A DNA stretch of 64,000 bases, taken from contig NC_135123.1 in the NCBI RefSeq assembly GCF_050908995.1, forward strand, positions 62,001-126,000, read 5' to 3'. The notes under the pieces were generated by a model, which had not been told where the DNA came from, made no database searches, and saw nothing but the letters and a program-made list of their open reading frames with translations. Both the position numbers and the translations under genes were made by a program. Positions 1-12,140 of this stretch are shown here, one piece after another; positions within the stretch are counted from its first letter, which is position 1, and the number at the start of each line of letters is the position of its first letter. The DNA is from Andrena cerasifolii. Its lineage: Eukaryota > Arthropoda > Insecta > Hymenoptera > Andrenidae.

Positions 1-1140
1 TTTTTGCTAAACCGATACTGATAAACCGATATTGAAAAACCAATATTGAAAAACTTATATCGAAAAACTGTTATTGCAAAACCGATATTGAAAAACCGAT
101 ATTGAAGAACCGATATTGAAACCGATATTAGAACCGATATTGAAAAACCGATATTGAAAAACCGATATTGAAACCGATATTAGAACCGATATTCAAAAAC
201 CGATATTGAAACCGATATTAGAACCGATATTGAAAAACCGATATTTCAAAACCGATAGTGAAACCGATATTGAAAAACCAATATTGAAAAACTTATTTCG
301 AAAAACTGATATTGCAAAACCGATATTGAAAAACCGATATTGAAACCGATATTGCAAAACCGATATTGAAAAACCGATATTGGAAAACTTATATCGAAAA
401 ACTGATATTGAAAAACCGATATTGAAAAACAAATATTGAAAAACAAATATTGAAAAACTGATATCGAAAAACTGATATTGAAAAACCGATATTGAATCCG
501 ATATTAGAACCGATATTCAAAAACCGATATTGAAGAACAAATATTGAAAAACTGATATTGAAAAACCGATATTGAAAAACCGATATTGAATCCGATATTA
601 GAACCGATATTCAAAAACCGATATTGAAAACCAAATATTGAAAAACTGATATTGAAAAACCGATATTGAAAAACCGATATTCACACCGATATTGAAAAAC
701 CGATATTCAAAAACCGATAATGAAAAACCGATATTCAAAAACCGATATTGAAAAACCGATATTCAAAAACCGATATTGAAAAACTGATATTGCAAAACCG
801 ATATTCAAAAACCGATATTGAAAAACCGATATTGAAACCGATATTGCAAAACCGATATTGAAAAACCGATATTGAAAAACCGATATTCAAAAACCGATAT
901 TGAAAAACTGATATTGCAAAACCAATATTCAAAAACCGATATTGAAAAACCGATATTGAAACCGATATTGTAAAACCGATATTGAAAAACCGATATTGAA
1001 AAACCAATATTGAAAAACTTATATCGAAAAACTGATATTGCAAAACCGATATTGAAAAACCGATATTGAAAAACCAATATTGAAAAACTTATATCGAAAA
1101 ACTATTTTTGCAAAACCGATACTGATAAACCGATATTGAA
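1..1140 (+). repeat. Anchor-led HOR segment, L-type copy 1
   Basis: The segment opens with the anchor TTTTTGCTAAACC at base 1. It then carries paired 12-bp units (110-230), a TTCAAAACCGATAGTG patch (about 245-260), a TTCACACC patch (about 681) and the CTATTTTTGC variant (1102). The same order recurs at offset 6,562 (6,563-7,702) and in part at 9,044, 10,376 and 12,661. R-type versions start at 19,356, 28,655, 38,935, 43,064, 56,875 and 60,842. Compared with the 6,563 copy, single-base differences are visible, for example at base 171 (A here, T at 6,733) and base 720 (GATAATG here). The segment has no coding content beyond the stop-poor reverse strand. Confidence 0.85.
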
Positions 1141-1483
1141 AAACCAATATTGAAAAACTTATATCGAAAAACTGTTATTGCAAAACCGATATTGTAAAAC
1201 CGATATTGAAGAACCGATATTGAAACCGATATTAGAACCGATATTGAAAAACCGATATTGAAAAACCGATATTGAAACCCGATAGTGAAAAACCGATATT
1301 GAAACCGATATTAGAACCGATATTCAAAAACCGATATTGGAGAACAAATATTGAGAAACTGATATTGAAAAACCGATATTGAAAAACCGATATTGAAAAA
1401 CCGATATTGAATCCGATATTAGAACCGATATTCAAAAACCGATATTGAAAAACCGATATTGAATCCGATATTAGAACCGATAT
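1141..1483 (+). repeat. HOR segment with GAAACCCGATAGTG patch
   Basis: This short stretch links the anchor-led segment to the 756-bp tandem repeat. Its landmark is a GAAACCCGATAGTG unit near 1,275. The stretch together with the following 756 bp recurs at 4,140-5,238 (offset 2,999) and 7,703-8,801 (offset 6,562). Similar GAAACCCGATAGTG patches lie near 20,630, 29,930, 40,210, 48,130, 51,060 and 58,150. Only satellite monomers are present. Confidence 0.75.
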
Positions 1484-3210
1484 TCAAAAACCGATATTGG
1501 AGAACAAATATTGAAAAACCGATATTGAAAAACCGATATTGAAACCGATATTAGAACCGATATTGAAAAACCGATATTGAAAAACCAATATTGAAAAAAT
1601 TATATCGAAAAACTGATATTGCAAAACCGATATTGAAAAACCGATATTGAAACCGATATTGCAAAACCGATATTGAAAAACCGATATTGAAACCGATATT
1701 GAAAAACAAATATTGAAAAACAAATATTGAAAAACTGATATTGAAAAACTAATATTGAAAAACTGATATTGAATCCGATATTAGAACCGATATTCAAAAA
1801 CCGATATTGGAGAACAAATATTGAGAAACTGATATTGAAAAACCGATATTGAAAAACCGATATTGAAAAACCGATATTGAAAAACCGATATTGAATCCGA
1901 TATTAGAACCGATATTCAAAAACCGATATTGAAAAACAAATATTGAAAAACTGATATTGAAAAACCGATATTGAAAAACCGATATTGAAACCGATATTCA
2001 AAAACCGATATTCAAAAACCGATATTCAAAAACCGATATTGAAAAACTGATATTGCAAAACCGATATTCAAAAACCGATATTGAAACCGATATTAGAACC
2101 GATATTCAAAAACCGATATTCAAAAACCGATATTGAAAAACCGATATTCAAAAACCGATATTGAAAAACCGATATTGAAACCGATATTGCAAAACCGATA
2201 TTGAAAAACCGATATTGAATCAGATATTAGAACCGATATTCAAAAACCGATATTGGAGAACAAATATTGAAAAACCGATATTGAAAAACCGATATTGAAA
2301 CCGATATTAGAACCGATATTGAAAAACCGATATTGAAAAACCAATATTGAAAAAATTATATCGAAAAACTGATATTGCAAAACCGATATTGAAAAACCGA
2401 TATTGAAACCGATATTGCAAAACCGATATTGAAAAACCGATATTGAAACCGATATTGAAAAACAAATATTGAAAAACAAATATTGAAAAACTGATATTGA
2501 AAAACTAATATTGAAAAACTGATATTGAATCCGATATTAGAACCGATATTCAAAAACCGATATTGGAGAACAAATATTGAGAAACTGATATTGAAAAACC
2601 GATATTGAAAAACCGATATTGAAAAACCGATATTGAAAAACCGATATTGAATCCGATATTAGAACCGATATTCAAAAACCGATATTGAAAAACAAATATT
2701 GAAAAACTGATATTGAAAAACCGATATTGAAAAACCGATATTGAAACCGATATTCAAAAACCGATATTCAAAAACCGATATTCAAAAACCGATATTGAAA
2801 AACTGATATTGCAAAACCGATATTCAAAAACCGATATTGAAACCGATATTAGAACCGATATTCAAAAACCGATATTCAAAAACCGATATTGAAAAACCGA
2901 TATTCAAAAACCGATATTGAAAAACCGATATTGAAACCGATATTGCAAAACCGATATTGAAAAACCGATATTGAATCCGATATTAGAACCGATATTCAAA
3001 AACCGATATTGGAGAACAAATATTGAAAAACCGATATTGAAAAACCGATATTGAAACCGATATTAGAACCGATATTGAAAAACCGATATTGAAAAACCAA
3101 TATTGAAAAAATTATATCGAAAAACTGATATTGCAAAACCGATATTGAAAAACCGATATTGAAACCGATATTGCAAAACCGATATTGGAAAACCGATATT
3201 GAAAAACCAA
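1484..3210 (+). repeat. 756-bp tandem repeat, two full copies plus a partial third
   Basis: The monomer pattern starting at 1,484 restarts at 2,240 and again at 2,996, giving a period of 756 bp twice over. The first two copies look essentially identical; a GAATCAGATATT variant sits just before the second (about 2,217-2,225). The third copy follows for about 200 bp (to about 3,210) and then switches to another block. The same 756-bp unit occurs once, followed by a partial copy, at 4,483-5,238 and 8,046-8,801. The tandem state is therefore local and looks like a recent single-unit gain by unequal exchange. Confidence 0.85.
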
Positions 3211-4055
3211 TATTGAAAAACTTATATCGAAAAACTGTTTTTGCTAAACCGATACTGATAAACCGATATTGAAAAACCAATATTGAAAAACTTATATCGA
3301 AAAACTGTTATTGCAAAACCGATATTGAAAAACCGATATTGAAGAACCGATATTGAAACCGATATTAGAACCGATATTGAAAAACCGATATTGAAAAACC
3401 GATATTGAAAAACCAATATTGAAAAACTTATATCGAAAAACTGATATTGCAAAACCGATATTGAAAAACCGATATTGAAACCGATATTGAAAAACCAATA
3501 TTGAAAAACCGATATTGAAAAACCGATATTGAATCCGATATTAGAACCGATATTAGAACCGATATTGAAAAACCGATATTGAAAAACCGATATTGAAAAA
3601 CTGATATTGAAAAACTAATATTGAAAAACTGATATTGAATCCGATATTAGAACCGATATTCAAAAACCGATATTGGAGAACAAATATTGAGAAACTGATA
3701 TTGAAAAACCGATATTGAAAAACCGATATTGAAAAACCGATATTGAATCCGATATTAGAACCGATATTCAAAAACCGATATTGAAAAACAAATATTGAAA
3801 AACTGATATTGAAAAACCGATATTGAAAAACCGATATTGAAACCGATATTCAAAAACCGATATTCAAAAACCGATATTCAAAAACCGATATTGAAAAACT
3901 GATATTGCAAAACCGATATTCAAAAACCGATATTGAAACCGATATTAGAACCGATATTCAAAAACCGATATTCAAAAACCGATATTGAAAAACCGATATT
4001 CAAAAACCGATATTGAAAAACCGATATTGAAACCGATATTGCAAAACCGATATTG
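2996..4055 (+). repeat. HOR block containing an anchor, duplicated at offset 2,243
   Basis: This block carries an anchor at 3,238, but the sequence after it diverges from the base-1 segment at about 3,408, where a CCAATATT unit follows. It repeats at 5,239-6,298 at a constant offset of 2,243. The match ends near 4,055, where GCAAAACCGATATT is followed by GGAGAAC here and by GAAAAACC in the other copy. Near 3,540-3,560 two AGAACCGATATT units stand side by side, a break of the usual order rule; the same break appears about 2,243 bp downstream. Confidence 0.8.
3230..3264 (+). repeat. HOR anchor element (TTTTTGCTAAACC + GATACTGATAAACC)
   Basis: This is the most distinctive monomer trio in the array and a useful phase marker. 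AAAAACTGTTTTT, a 13-bp palindrome around its central base apart from that base, is followed by GCTAAACCGATACT and GATAAACC. The T-run starts at 1 (left part outside the window), 3238, 5481, 6563, 9044, 10376, 12661, 19356, 28655, 32784, 38935, 43064, 47817, 56875, 60842 and 63769. The copy at 56,875 reads GCTAAACAGATACT. Intervals vary from 1,082 to 9,299 bp, so the array has no single HOR length. A weaker relative, CTATTTTTGCAAAACC followed by GATACTG, occurs at about 1102, 7664, 20456, 29754, 40034, 47954 and 57975. Whether any protein binds it is unknown. Confidence 0.85.
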
Positions 4056-5238
4056 GAGAACAAATATTGAGAAACTGATATTGAAAAACCGATATTGAAA
4101 AACCGATATTGAAAAACCGATATTGAAACCGATATTCAAAAACCAATATTGAAAAACTTATATCGAAAAACTGTTATTGCAAAACCGATATTGTAAAACC
4201 GATATTGAAGAACCGATATTGAAACCGATATTAGAACCGATATTGAAAAACCGATATTGAAAAACCGATATTGAAACCCGATAGTGAAAAACCGATATTG
4301 AAACCGATATTAGAACCGATATTCAAAAACCGATATTGGAGAACAAATATTGAGAAACTGATATTGAAAAACCGATATTGAAAAACCGATATTGAAAAAC
4401 CGATATTGAATCCGATATTAGAACCGATATTCAAAAACCGATATTGAAAAACCGATATTGAATCCGATATTAGAACCGATATTCAAAAACCGATATTGGA
4501 GAACAAATATTGAAAAACCGATATTGAAAAACCGATATTGAAACCGATATTAGAACCGATATTGAAAAACCGATATTGAAAAACCAATATTGAAAAAATT
4601 ATATCGAAAAACTGATATTGCAAAACCGATATTGAAAAACCGATATTGAAACCGATATTGCAAAACCGATATTGAAAAACCGATATTGAAACCGATATTG
4701 AAAAACAAATATTGAAAAACAAATATTGAAAAACTGATATTGAAAAACTAATATTGAAAAACTGATATTGAATCCGATATTAGAACCGATATTCAAAAAC
4801 CGATATTGGAGAACAAATATTGAGAAACTGATATTGAAAAACCGATATTGAAAAACCGATATTGAAAAACCGATATTGAAAAACCGATATTGAATCCGAT
4901 ATTAGAACCGATATTCAAAAACCGATATTGAAAAACAAATATTGAAAAACTGATATTGAAAAACCGATATTGAAAAACCGATATTGAAACCGATATTCAA
5001 AAACCGATATTCAAAAACCGATATTCAAAAACCGATATTGAAAAACTGATATTGCAAAACCGATATTCAAAAACCGATATTGAAACCGATATTAGAACCG
5101 ATATTCAAAAACCGATATTCAAAAACCGATATTGAAAAACCGATATTCAAAAACCGATATTGAAAAACCGATATTGAAACCGATATTGCAAAACCGATAT
5201 TGAAAAACCGATATTGAATCCGATATTAGAACCGATAT
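4056..5238 (+). repeat. Junction (4,056-4,139) plus second copy of 1,141-2,239
   Basis: Bases 4,056-4,139 are a junction of ordinary monomers that matches neither neighbour well. From about 4,140 the sequence follows 1,141-2,239 at a constant offset of 2,999, including the GAAACCCGATAGTG patch and one complete 756-bp unit from 4,483. The offset 2,999 equals 2,243 + 756. This fits block duplication combined with loss or gain of one 756-bp unit. Confidence 0.75.
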
Positions 5239-6298
5239 TCAAAAACCGATATTGGAGAACAAATATTGAAAAACCGATATTGAAAAACCGATATTGAAAC
5301 CGATATTAGAACCGATATTGAAAAACCGATATTGAAAAACCAATATTGAAAAAATTATATCGAAAAACTGATATTGCAAAACCGATATTGAAAAACCGAT
5401 ATTGAAACCGATATTGCAAAACCGATATTGGAAAACCGATATTGAAAAACCAATATTGAAAAACTTATATCGAAAAACTGTTTTTGCTAAACCGATACTG
5501 ATAAACCGATATTGAAAAACCAATATTGAAAAACTTATATCGAAAAACTGTTATTGCAAAACCGATATTGAAAAACCGATATTGAAGAACCGATATTGAA
5601 ACCGATATTAGAACCGATATTGAAAAACCGATATTGAAAAACCGATATTGAAAAACCAATATTGAAAAACTTATATCGAAAAACTGATATTGCAAAACCG
5701 ATATTGAAAAACCGATATTGAAACCGATATTGAAAAACCAATATTGAAAAACCGATATTGAAAAACCGATATTGAATCCGATATTAGAACCGATATTAGA
5801 ACCGATATTGAAAAACCGATATTGAAAAACCGATATTGAAAAACTGATATTGAAAAACTAATATTGAAAAACTGATATTGAATCCGATATTAGAACCGAT
5901 ATTCAAAAACCGATATTGGAGAACAAATATTGAGAAACTGATATTGAAAAACCGATATTGAAAAACCGATATTGAAAAACCGATATTGAATCCGATATTA
6001 GAACCGATATTCAAAAACCGATATTGAAAAACAAATATTGAAAAACTGATATTGAAAAACCGATATTGAAAAACCGATATTGAAACCGATATTCAAAAAC
6101 CGATATTCAAAAACCGATATTCAAAAACCGATATTGAAAAACTGATATTGCAAAACCGATATTCAAAAACCGATATTGAAACCGATATTAGAACCGATAT
6201 TCAAAAACCGATATTCAAAAACCGATATTGAAAAACCGATATTCAAAAACCGATATTGAAAAACCGATATTGAAACCGATATTGCAAAACCGATATTG
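5239..6298 (+). repeat. Second copy of block 2,996-4,055
   Basis: The monomer order follows 2,996-4,055 at offset 2,243, with the anchor at 5,481. The match continues to about 6,298 and then leaves through GAAAAACC GATATT GAATCC, where the first copy has GGAGAAC. The two copies look nearly identical by eye. Confidence 0.8.
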
Positions 6299-6562
6299 AA
6301 AAACCGATATTGAATCCGATATTAGAACCGATATTCAAAAACCGATATTGGAGAACAAATATTGAAAAACCGATATTGAAAAACCGATATTGAAACCGAT
6401 ATTAGAACCGATATTGAAAAACCAATATTGAAAAAATTATATCGAAAAACTGATATTGCAAAACCGATATTGAAAAACCGATATTGAAACCGATATTGCA
6501 AAACCGATATTGAAAAACCGATATTGAAAAACCAATATTGAAAAACTTATATCGAAAAACTG
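6299..6562 (+). repeat. Pre-anchor HOR segment, short form
   Basis: The stretch resembles 2,954-3,237, the sequence leading up to an anchor, but lacks one 14-bp GAAAAACCGATATT unit before GAAAAACCAATATT. The same short form precedes the anchors at 10,376 and 12,661. It ends where the anchor begins at 6,563. Confidence 0.7.
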
Positions 6563-8801
6563 TTTTTGCTAAACCGATACTGATAAACCGATATTGAAAA
6601 ACCAATATTGAAAAACTTATATCGAAAAACTGTTATTGCAAAACCGATATTGAAAAACCGATATTGAAGAACCGATATTGAAACCGATATTAGAACCGAT
6701 ATTGAAAAACCGATATTGAAAAACCGATATTGTAACCGATATTAGAACCGATATTCAAAAACCGATATTGAAACCGATATTAGAACCGATATTGAAAAAC
6801 CGATATTTCAAAACCGATAGTGAAACCGATATTGAAAAACCAATATTGAAAAACTTATTTCGAAAAACTGATATTGCAAAACCGATATTGAAAAACCGAT
6901 ATTGAAACCGATATTGCAAAACCGATATTGAAAAACCGATATTGGAAAACTTATATCGAAAAACTGATATTGAAAAACCGATATTGAAAAACAAATATTG
7001 AAAAACAAATATTGAAAAACTGATATCGAAAAACTGATATTGAAAAACCGATATTGAATCCGATATTAGAACCGATATTCAAAAACCGATATTGAAGAAC
7101 AAATATTGAAAAACTGATATTGAAAAACCGATATTGAAAAACCGATATTGAATCCGATATTAGAACCGATATTCAAAAACCGATATTGAAAACCAAATAT
7201 TGAAAAACTGATATTGAAAAACCGATATTGAAAAACCGATATTCACACCGATATTGAAAAACCGATATTCAAAAACCGATATTGAAAAACCGATATTCAA
7301 AAACCGATATTGAAAAACCGATATTCAAAAACCGATATTGAAAAACTGATATTGCAAAACCGATATTCAAAAACCGATATTGAAAAACCGATATTGAAAC
7401 CGATATTGCAAAACCGATATTGAAAAACCGATATTGAAAAACCGATATTCAAAAACCGATATTGAAAAACTGATATTGCAAAACCAATATTCAAAAACCG
7501 ATATTGAAAAACCGATATTGAAACCGATATTGTAAAACCGATATTGAAAAACCGATATTGAAAAACCAATATTGAAAAACTTATATCGAAAAACTGATAT
7601 TGCAAAACCGATATTGAAAAACCGATATTGAAAAACCAATATTGAAAAACTTATATCGAAAAACTATTTTTGCAAAACCGATACTGATAAACCGATATTG
7701 AAAAACCAATATTGAAAAACTTATATCGAAAAACTGTTATTGCAAAACCGATATTGTAAAACCGATATTGAAGAACCGATATTGAAACCGATATTAGAAC
7801 CGATATTGAAAAACCGATATTGAAAAACCGATATTGAAACCCGATAGTGAAAAACCGATATTGAAACCGATATTAGAACCGATATTCAAAAACCGATATT
7901 GGAGAACAAATATTGAGAAACTGATATTGAAAAACCGATATTGAAAAACCGATATTGAAAAACCGATATTGAATCCGATATTAGAACCGATATTCAAAAA
8001 CCGATATTGAAAAACCGATATTGAATCCGATATTAGAACCGATATTCAAAAACCGATATTGGAGAACAAATATTGAAAAACCGATATTGAAAAACCGATA
8101 TTGAAACCGATATTAGAACCGATATTGAAAAACCGATATTGAAAAACCAATATTGAAAAAATTATATCGAAAAACTGATATTGCAAAACCGATATTGAAA
8201 AACCGATATTGAAACCGATATTGCAAAACCGATATTGAAAAACCGATATTGAAACCGATATTGAAAAACAAATATTGAAAAACAAATATTGAAAAACTGA
8301 TATTGAAAAACTAATATTGAAAAACTGATATTGAATCCGATATTAGAACCGATATTCAAAAACCGATATTGGAGAACAAATATTGAGAAACTGATATTGA
8401 AAAACCGATATTGAAAAACCGATATTGAAAAACCGATATTGAAAAACCGATATTGAATCCGATATTAGAACCGATATTCAAAAACCGATATTGAAAAACA
8501 AATATTGAAAAACTGATATTGAAAAACCGATATTGAAAAACCGATATTGAAACCGATATTCAAAAACCGATATTCAAAAACCGATATTCAAAAACCGATA
8601 TTGAAAAACTGATATTGCAAAACCGATATTCAAAAACCGATATTGAAACCGATATTAGAACCGATATTCAAAAACCGATATTCAAAAACCGATATTGAAA
8701 AACCGATATTCAAAAACCGATATTGAAAAACCGATATTGAAACCGATATTGCAAAACCGATATTGAAAAACCGATATTGAATCCGATATTAGAACCGATA
8801 T
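6563..8801 (+). repeat. Second copy of 1-2,239 (offset 6,562)
   Basis: The anchor, the GATAGTG patch, the TTCACACC patch, CTATTTTTGC and one 756-bp unit (from 8,046) all recur 6,562 bp after their first positions. Visible differences include T at 6,733 where base 171 has A, and GATATTG where the first copy has GATAATG at 720. Only one 756-bp unit follows, where the first copy has two. Confidence 0.85.
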
Positions 8802-9306
8802 TCAAAAACCGATATTGGAGAACAAATATTGAAAAACCGATATTGAAAAACCGATATTGAAACCGATATTAGAACCGATATTGAAAAACCGATATTGAAA
8901 AACCAATATTGAAAAAATTATATCGAAAAACTGATATTGCAAAACCGATATTGAAAAACCGATATTGAAACCGATATTGCAAAACCGATATTGAAAAACC
9001 GATATTGAAAAACCAATATTGAAAAACTTATATCGAAAAACTGTTTTTGCTAAACCGATACTGATAAACCGATATTGAAAAACCAATATTGAAAAACTTA
9101 TATCGAAAAACTGTTATTGCAAAACCGATATTGAAAAACCGATATTGAAGAACCGATATTGAAACCGATATTAGAACCGATATTGAAAAACCGATATTGA
9201 AAAACCGATATTGAAACCGATATTAGAACCGATATTCAAAAACCGATATTGAAACCGATATTAGAACCGATATTGAAAAACCGATATTTCAAAACCGATA
9301 GTGAAA
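8802..9306 (+). repeat. Pre-anchor segment and truncated anchor-led segment
   Basis: Bases 8,802-9,043 follow 2,996-3,237 (offset 5,806). From the anchor at 9,044 the sequence follows 1-264 (offset 9,043) up to the GATAGTG patch. It then jumps within a monomer: GATAGTGAAAC continues as AAATATTG instead of CGATATTG. The rest of the anchor-led segment is missing here. Confidence 0.75.
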
Positions 9307-9840
9307 CAAATATTGAAAAACTGATATTGAAAAACCGATATTGAAAAACCGATATTGAAACCGATATTCAAAAACCGATATTCAAAAACCGATATTCAAA
9401 AACCGATATTGAAAAACTGATATTGCAAAACCGATATTCAAAAACCGATATTGAAACCGATATTAGAACCGATATTCAAAAACCGATATTGAAACCGATA
9501 TTAGAACCGATATTGAAAAACCGATATTTCAAAACCGATATTGAAACCGATATTGAAAAACCAATATTGAAAAACTTATTTCGAAAAACTGATATTGCAA
9601 AACCGATATTGAAAAACCGATATTGAAACCGATATTGAAAAACAAATATTGAAAAACAAATATTGAAAAACTGATATTGAAAAACTAATATTGAAAAACT
9701 GATATTGAATCCGATATTAGAACCGATATTCAAAAACCGATATTGGAGAACAAATATTGAGAAACTGATATTGAAAAACCGATATTGAAAAACCGATATT
9801 GAAAAACCGATATTGAATCCGATATTAGAACCGATATTCA
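9307..9840 (+). repeat. HOR block related to 3,786-3,960 and to 20,640-21,040
   Basis: The first 150 bp resemble 3,786-3,960, with three consecutive CAAAAACC units. The next part, with GATATTTCAAAACCGATATT near 9,521, matches 20,680-21,043 at offset about 11,202. Around 9,423-9,626 the + strand is open for 67 codons from a TTG, because several TGA-forming junctions fall out of frame; I do not regard it as a gene. Confidence 0.65.
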
Positions 9841-12140
9841 AAAACCGATATTGAAAAACAAATATTGAAAAACTGATATTGAAAAACCGATATTGAAAAA
9901 CCGATATTGAAACCGATATTCAAAAACCGATATTCAAAAACCGATATTGAAAAACTGATATTGCAAAACCGATATTCAAAAACCGATATTGAAACCGATA
10001 TTAGAACCGATATTCAAAAACCGATATTCAAAAACCGATATTGAAAAACCGATATTCAAAAACCGATATTGAAAAACCGATATTGAAACCGATATTGCAA
10101 AACCGATATTGAAAAACCGATATTGAATCCGATATTAGAACCGATATTCAAAAACCGATATTGGAGAACAAATATTGAAAAACCGATATTGAAAAACCGA
10201 TATTGAAACCGATATTAGAACCGATATTGAAAAACCAATATTGAAAAAATTATATCGAAAAACTGATATTGCAAAACCGATATTGAAAAACCGATATTGA
10301 AACCGATATTGCAAAACCGATATTGAAAAACCGATATTGAAAAACCAATATTGAAAAACTTATATCGAAAAACTGTTTTTGCTAAACCGATACTGATAAA
10401 CCGATATTGAAAAACCAATATTGAAAAACTTATATCGAAAAACTGTTATTGCAAAACCGATATTGAAAAACCGATATTGAAGAACCGATATTGAAACCGA
10501 TATTAGAACCGATATTGAAAAACCGATATTGAAAAACCGATATTGAAACCGATATTAGAACCGATATTCAAAAACCGATATTGAAACCGATATTAGAACC
10601 GATATTGAAAAACCGATATTTCAAAACCGATAGTGAAACCGATATTGAAAAACCAATATTGAAAAACTTATTTCGAAAAACTGATATTGCAAAACCGATA
10701 TTGAAAAACCGATATTGAAACCGATATTGCAAAACCGATATTGAAAAACCGATATTGGAAAACTTATATCGAAAAACTGATATTGAAAAACCGATATTGA
10801 AAAACAAATATTGAAAAACAAATATTGAAAAACTGATATCGAAAAACTGATATTGAAAAACCGATATTGAATCCGATATTAGAACCGATATTCAAAAACC
10901 GATATTGAAGAACAAATATTGAAAAACTGATATTGAAAAACCGATATTGAAAAACCGATATTGAATCCGATATTAGAACCGATATTCAAAAACCGATATT
11001 GAAAACCAAATATTGAAAAACTGATATTGAAAAACCGATATTGAAAAACCGATATTCACACCGATATTGAAAAACCGATATTCAAAAACCGATATTGAAA
11101 AACCGATATTCAAAAACCGATATTGAAAAACCGATATTCAAAAACCGATATTGAAAAACTGATATTGCAAAACCGATATTCAAAAACCGATATTGAAAAA
11201 CCGATATTGAAACCGATATTGCAAAACCGATATTGAAAAACCGATATTCAAAAACCGATATTCAAAAACCGATATTGAAAAACCGATATTCAAAAACCGA
11301 TATTGAAAAACCGATATTGAAACCGATATTGCAAAACCGATATTGAAAAACCGATATTGAATCCGATATTAGAACCGATATTCAAAAACCGATATTGGAG
11401 AACAAATATTGAAAAACCGATATTGAAAAACCGATATTGAAACCGATATTAGAACCGATATTGAAAAACCGATATTGAAAAACAAATATTGAAAAACTGA
11501 TATCGAAAACTGATATTGAAAAACCGATATTGAAAAACAAATATTGAAGAACCGATATTGAAACCGATATTAGAACCGATATTGAAAAACCGATATTGAA
11601 AAACAAATATTGAAAAACAAATATTGAAAAACTGATATCGAAAAACTGATATTGAAAAACCGATATTGAATCCGATATTAGAACCGATATTCAAAAATCA
11701 ATATTGGAGAACAAATATTGAAAAACTGATATCGAAAAACTGATATTGAAAAACCGATATTGAAAAACCGATATTGAAAAACCGATATTGAATCCGATAT
11801 TAGAACCGATATTCAAAAACCGATATTGGAGAACAAATATTGAAAAACTGATATTGAAAAACCGATATTGAAAAACCGATATTGAAAAACCGATATTGAA
11901 TCCGATATTAGAACCGATATTGAATCCGATATTAGAACCGATATTCAAAAACCGATATTGGAGAACAAATATTGAAAAACCGATATTGAAAAATCGATAT
12001 TGAAACCGATATTCAAAAACCGATATTCAAAAACCGATATTGAAAAACTGATATAGCAAAACGGATATTCAAAAACCGATATTGAAAAACCGATATTGAA
12101 ACCGATATTGCAAAACCGATATTGAAAAACCGATATTGAA
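9841..12140 (+). repeat. 2,285-bp tandem duplication, copy 1
   Basis: Landmarks in this block recur 2,285 bp later: the anchor (10,376 and 12,661), the GATAGTG patch, the 13-bp monomer GAAAACTGATATT after GATATC (about 11,505), and the doubly variant pair ATATAGC plus ACGGATATTC (about 12,053-12,068, again about 14,338-14,353). The last pair is private to these two copies; related blocks at 16.47 kb and 18.0 kb keep ATATAGC but have ACCGATATTC. The first half (10,376 to about 11,245) is a truncated L-type anchor-led segment. Confidence 0.85.

Noticed and set aside
3230..3264. Rho-independent terminator at AAAAACTGTTTTT
   Set aside because: The dyad has a one-base centre and AT-only arms apart from one C-G pair, so it cannot form a GC-rich stem-loop, and there is no upstream gene.
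9044..9307. Transposon or insertion ends at block junctions
   Set aside because: Junctions show no terminal inverted repeats, target duplications or non-satellite sequence. They are switches between satellite blocks.
9423..9626. 67-codon + strand open frame
   Set aside because: The + strand monomer carries TGA; here 12-bp units and variants merely keep it out of one frame. It starts at TTG and reads only satellite sequence.
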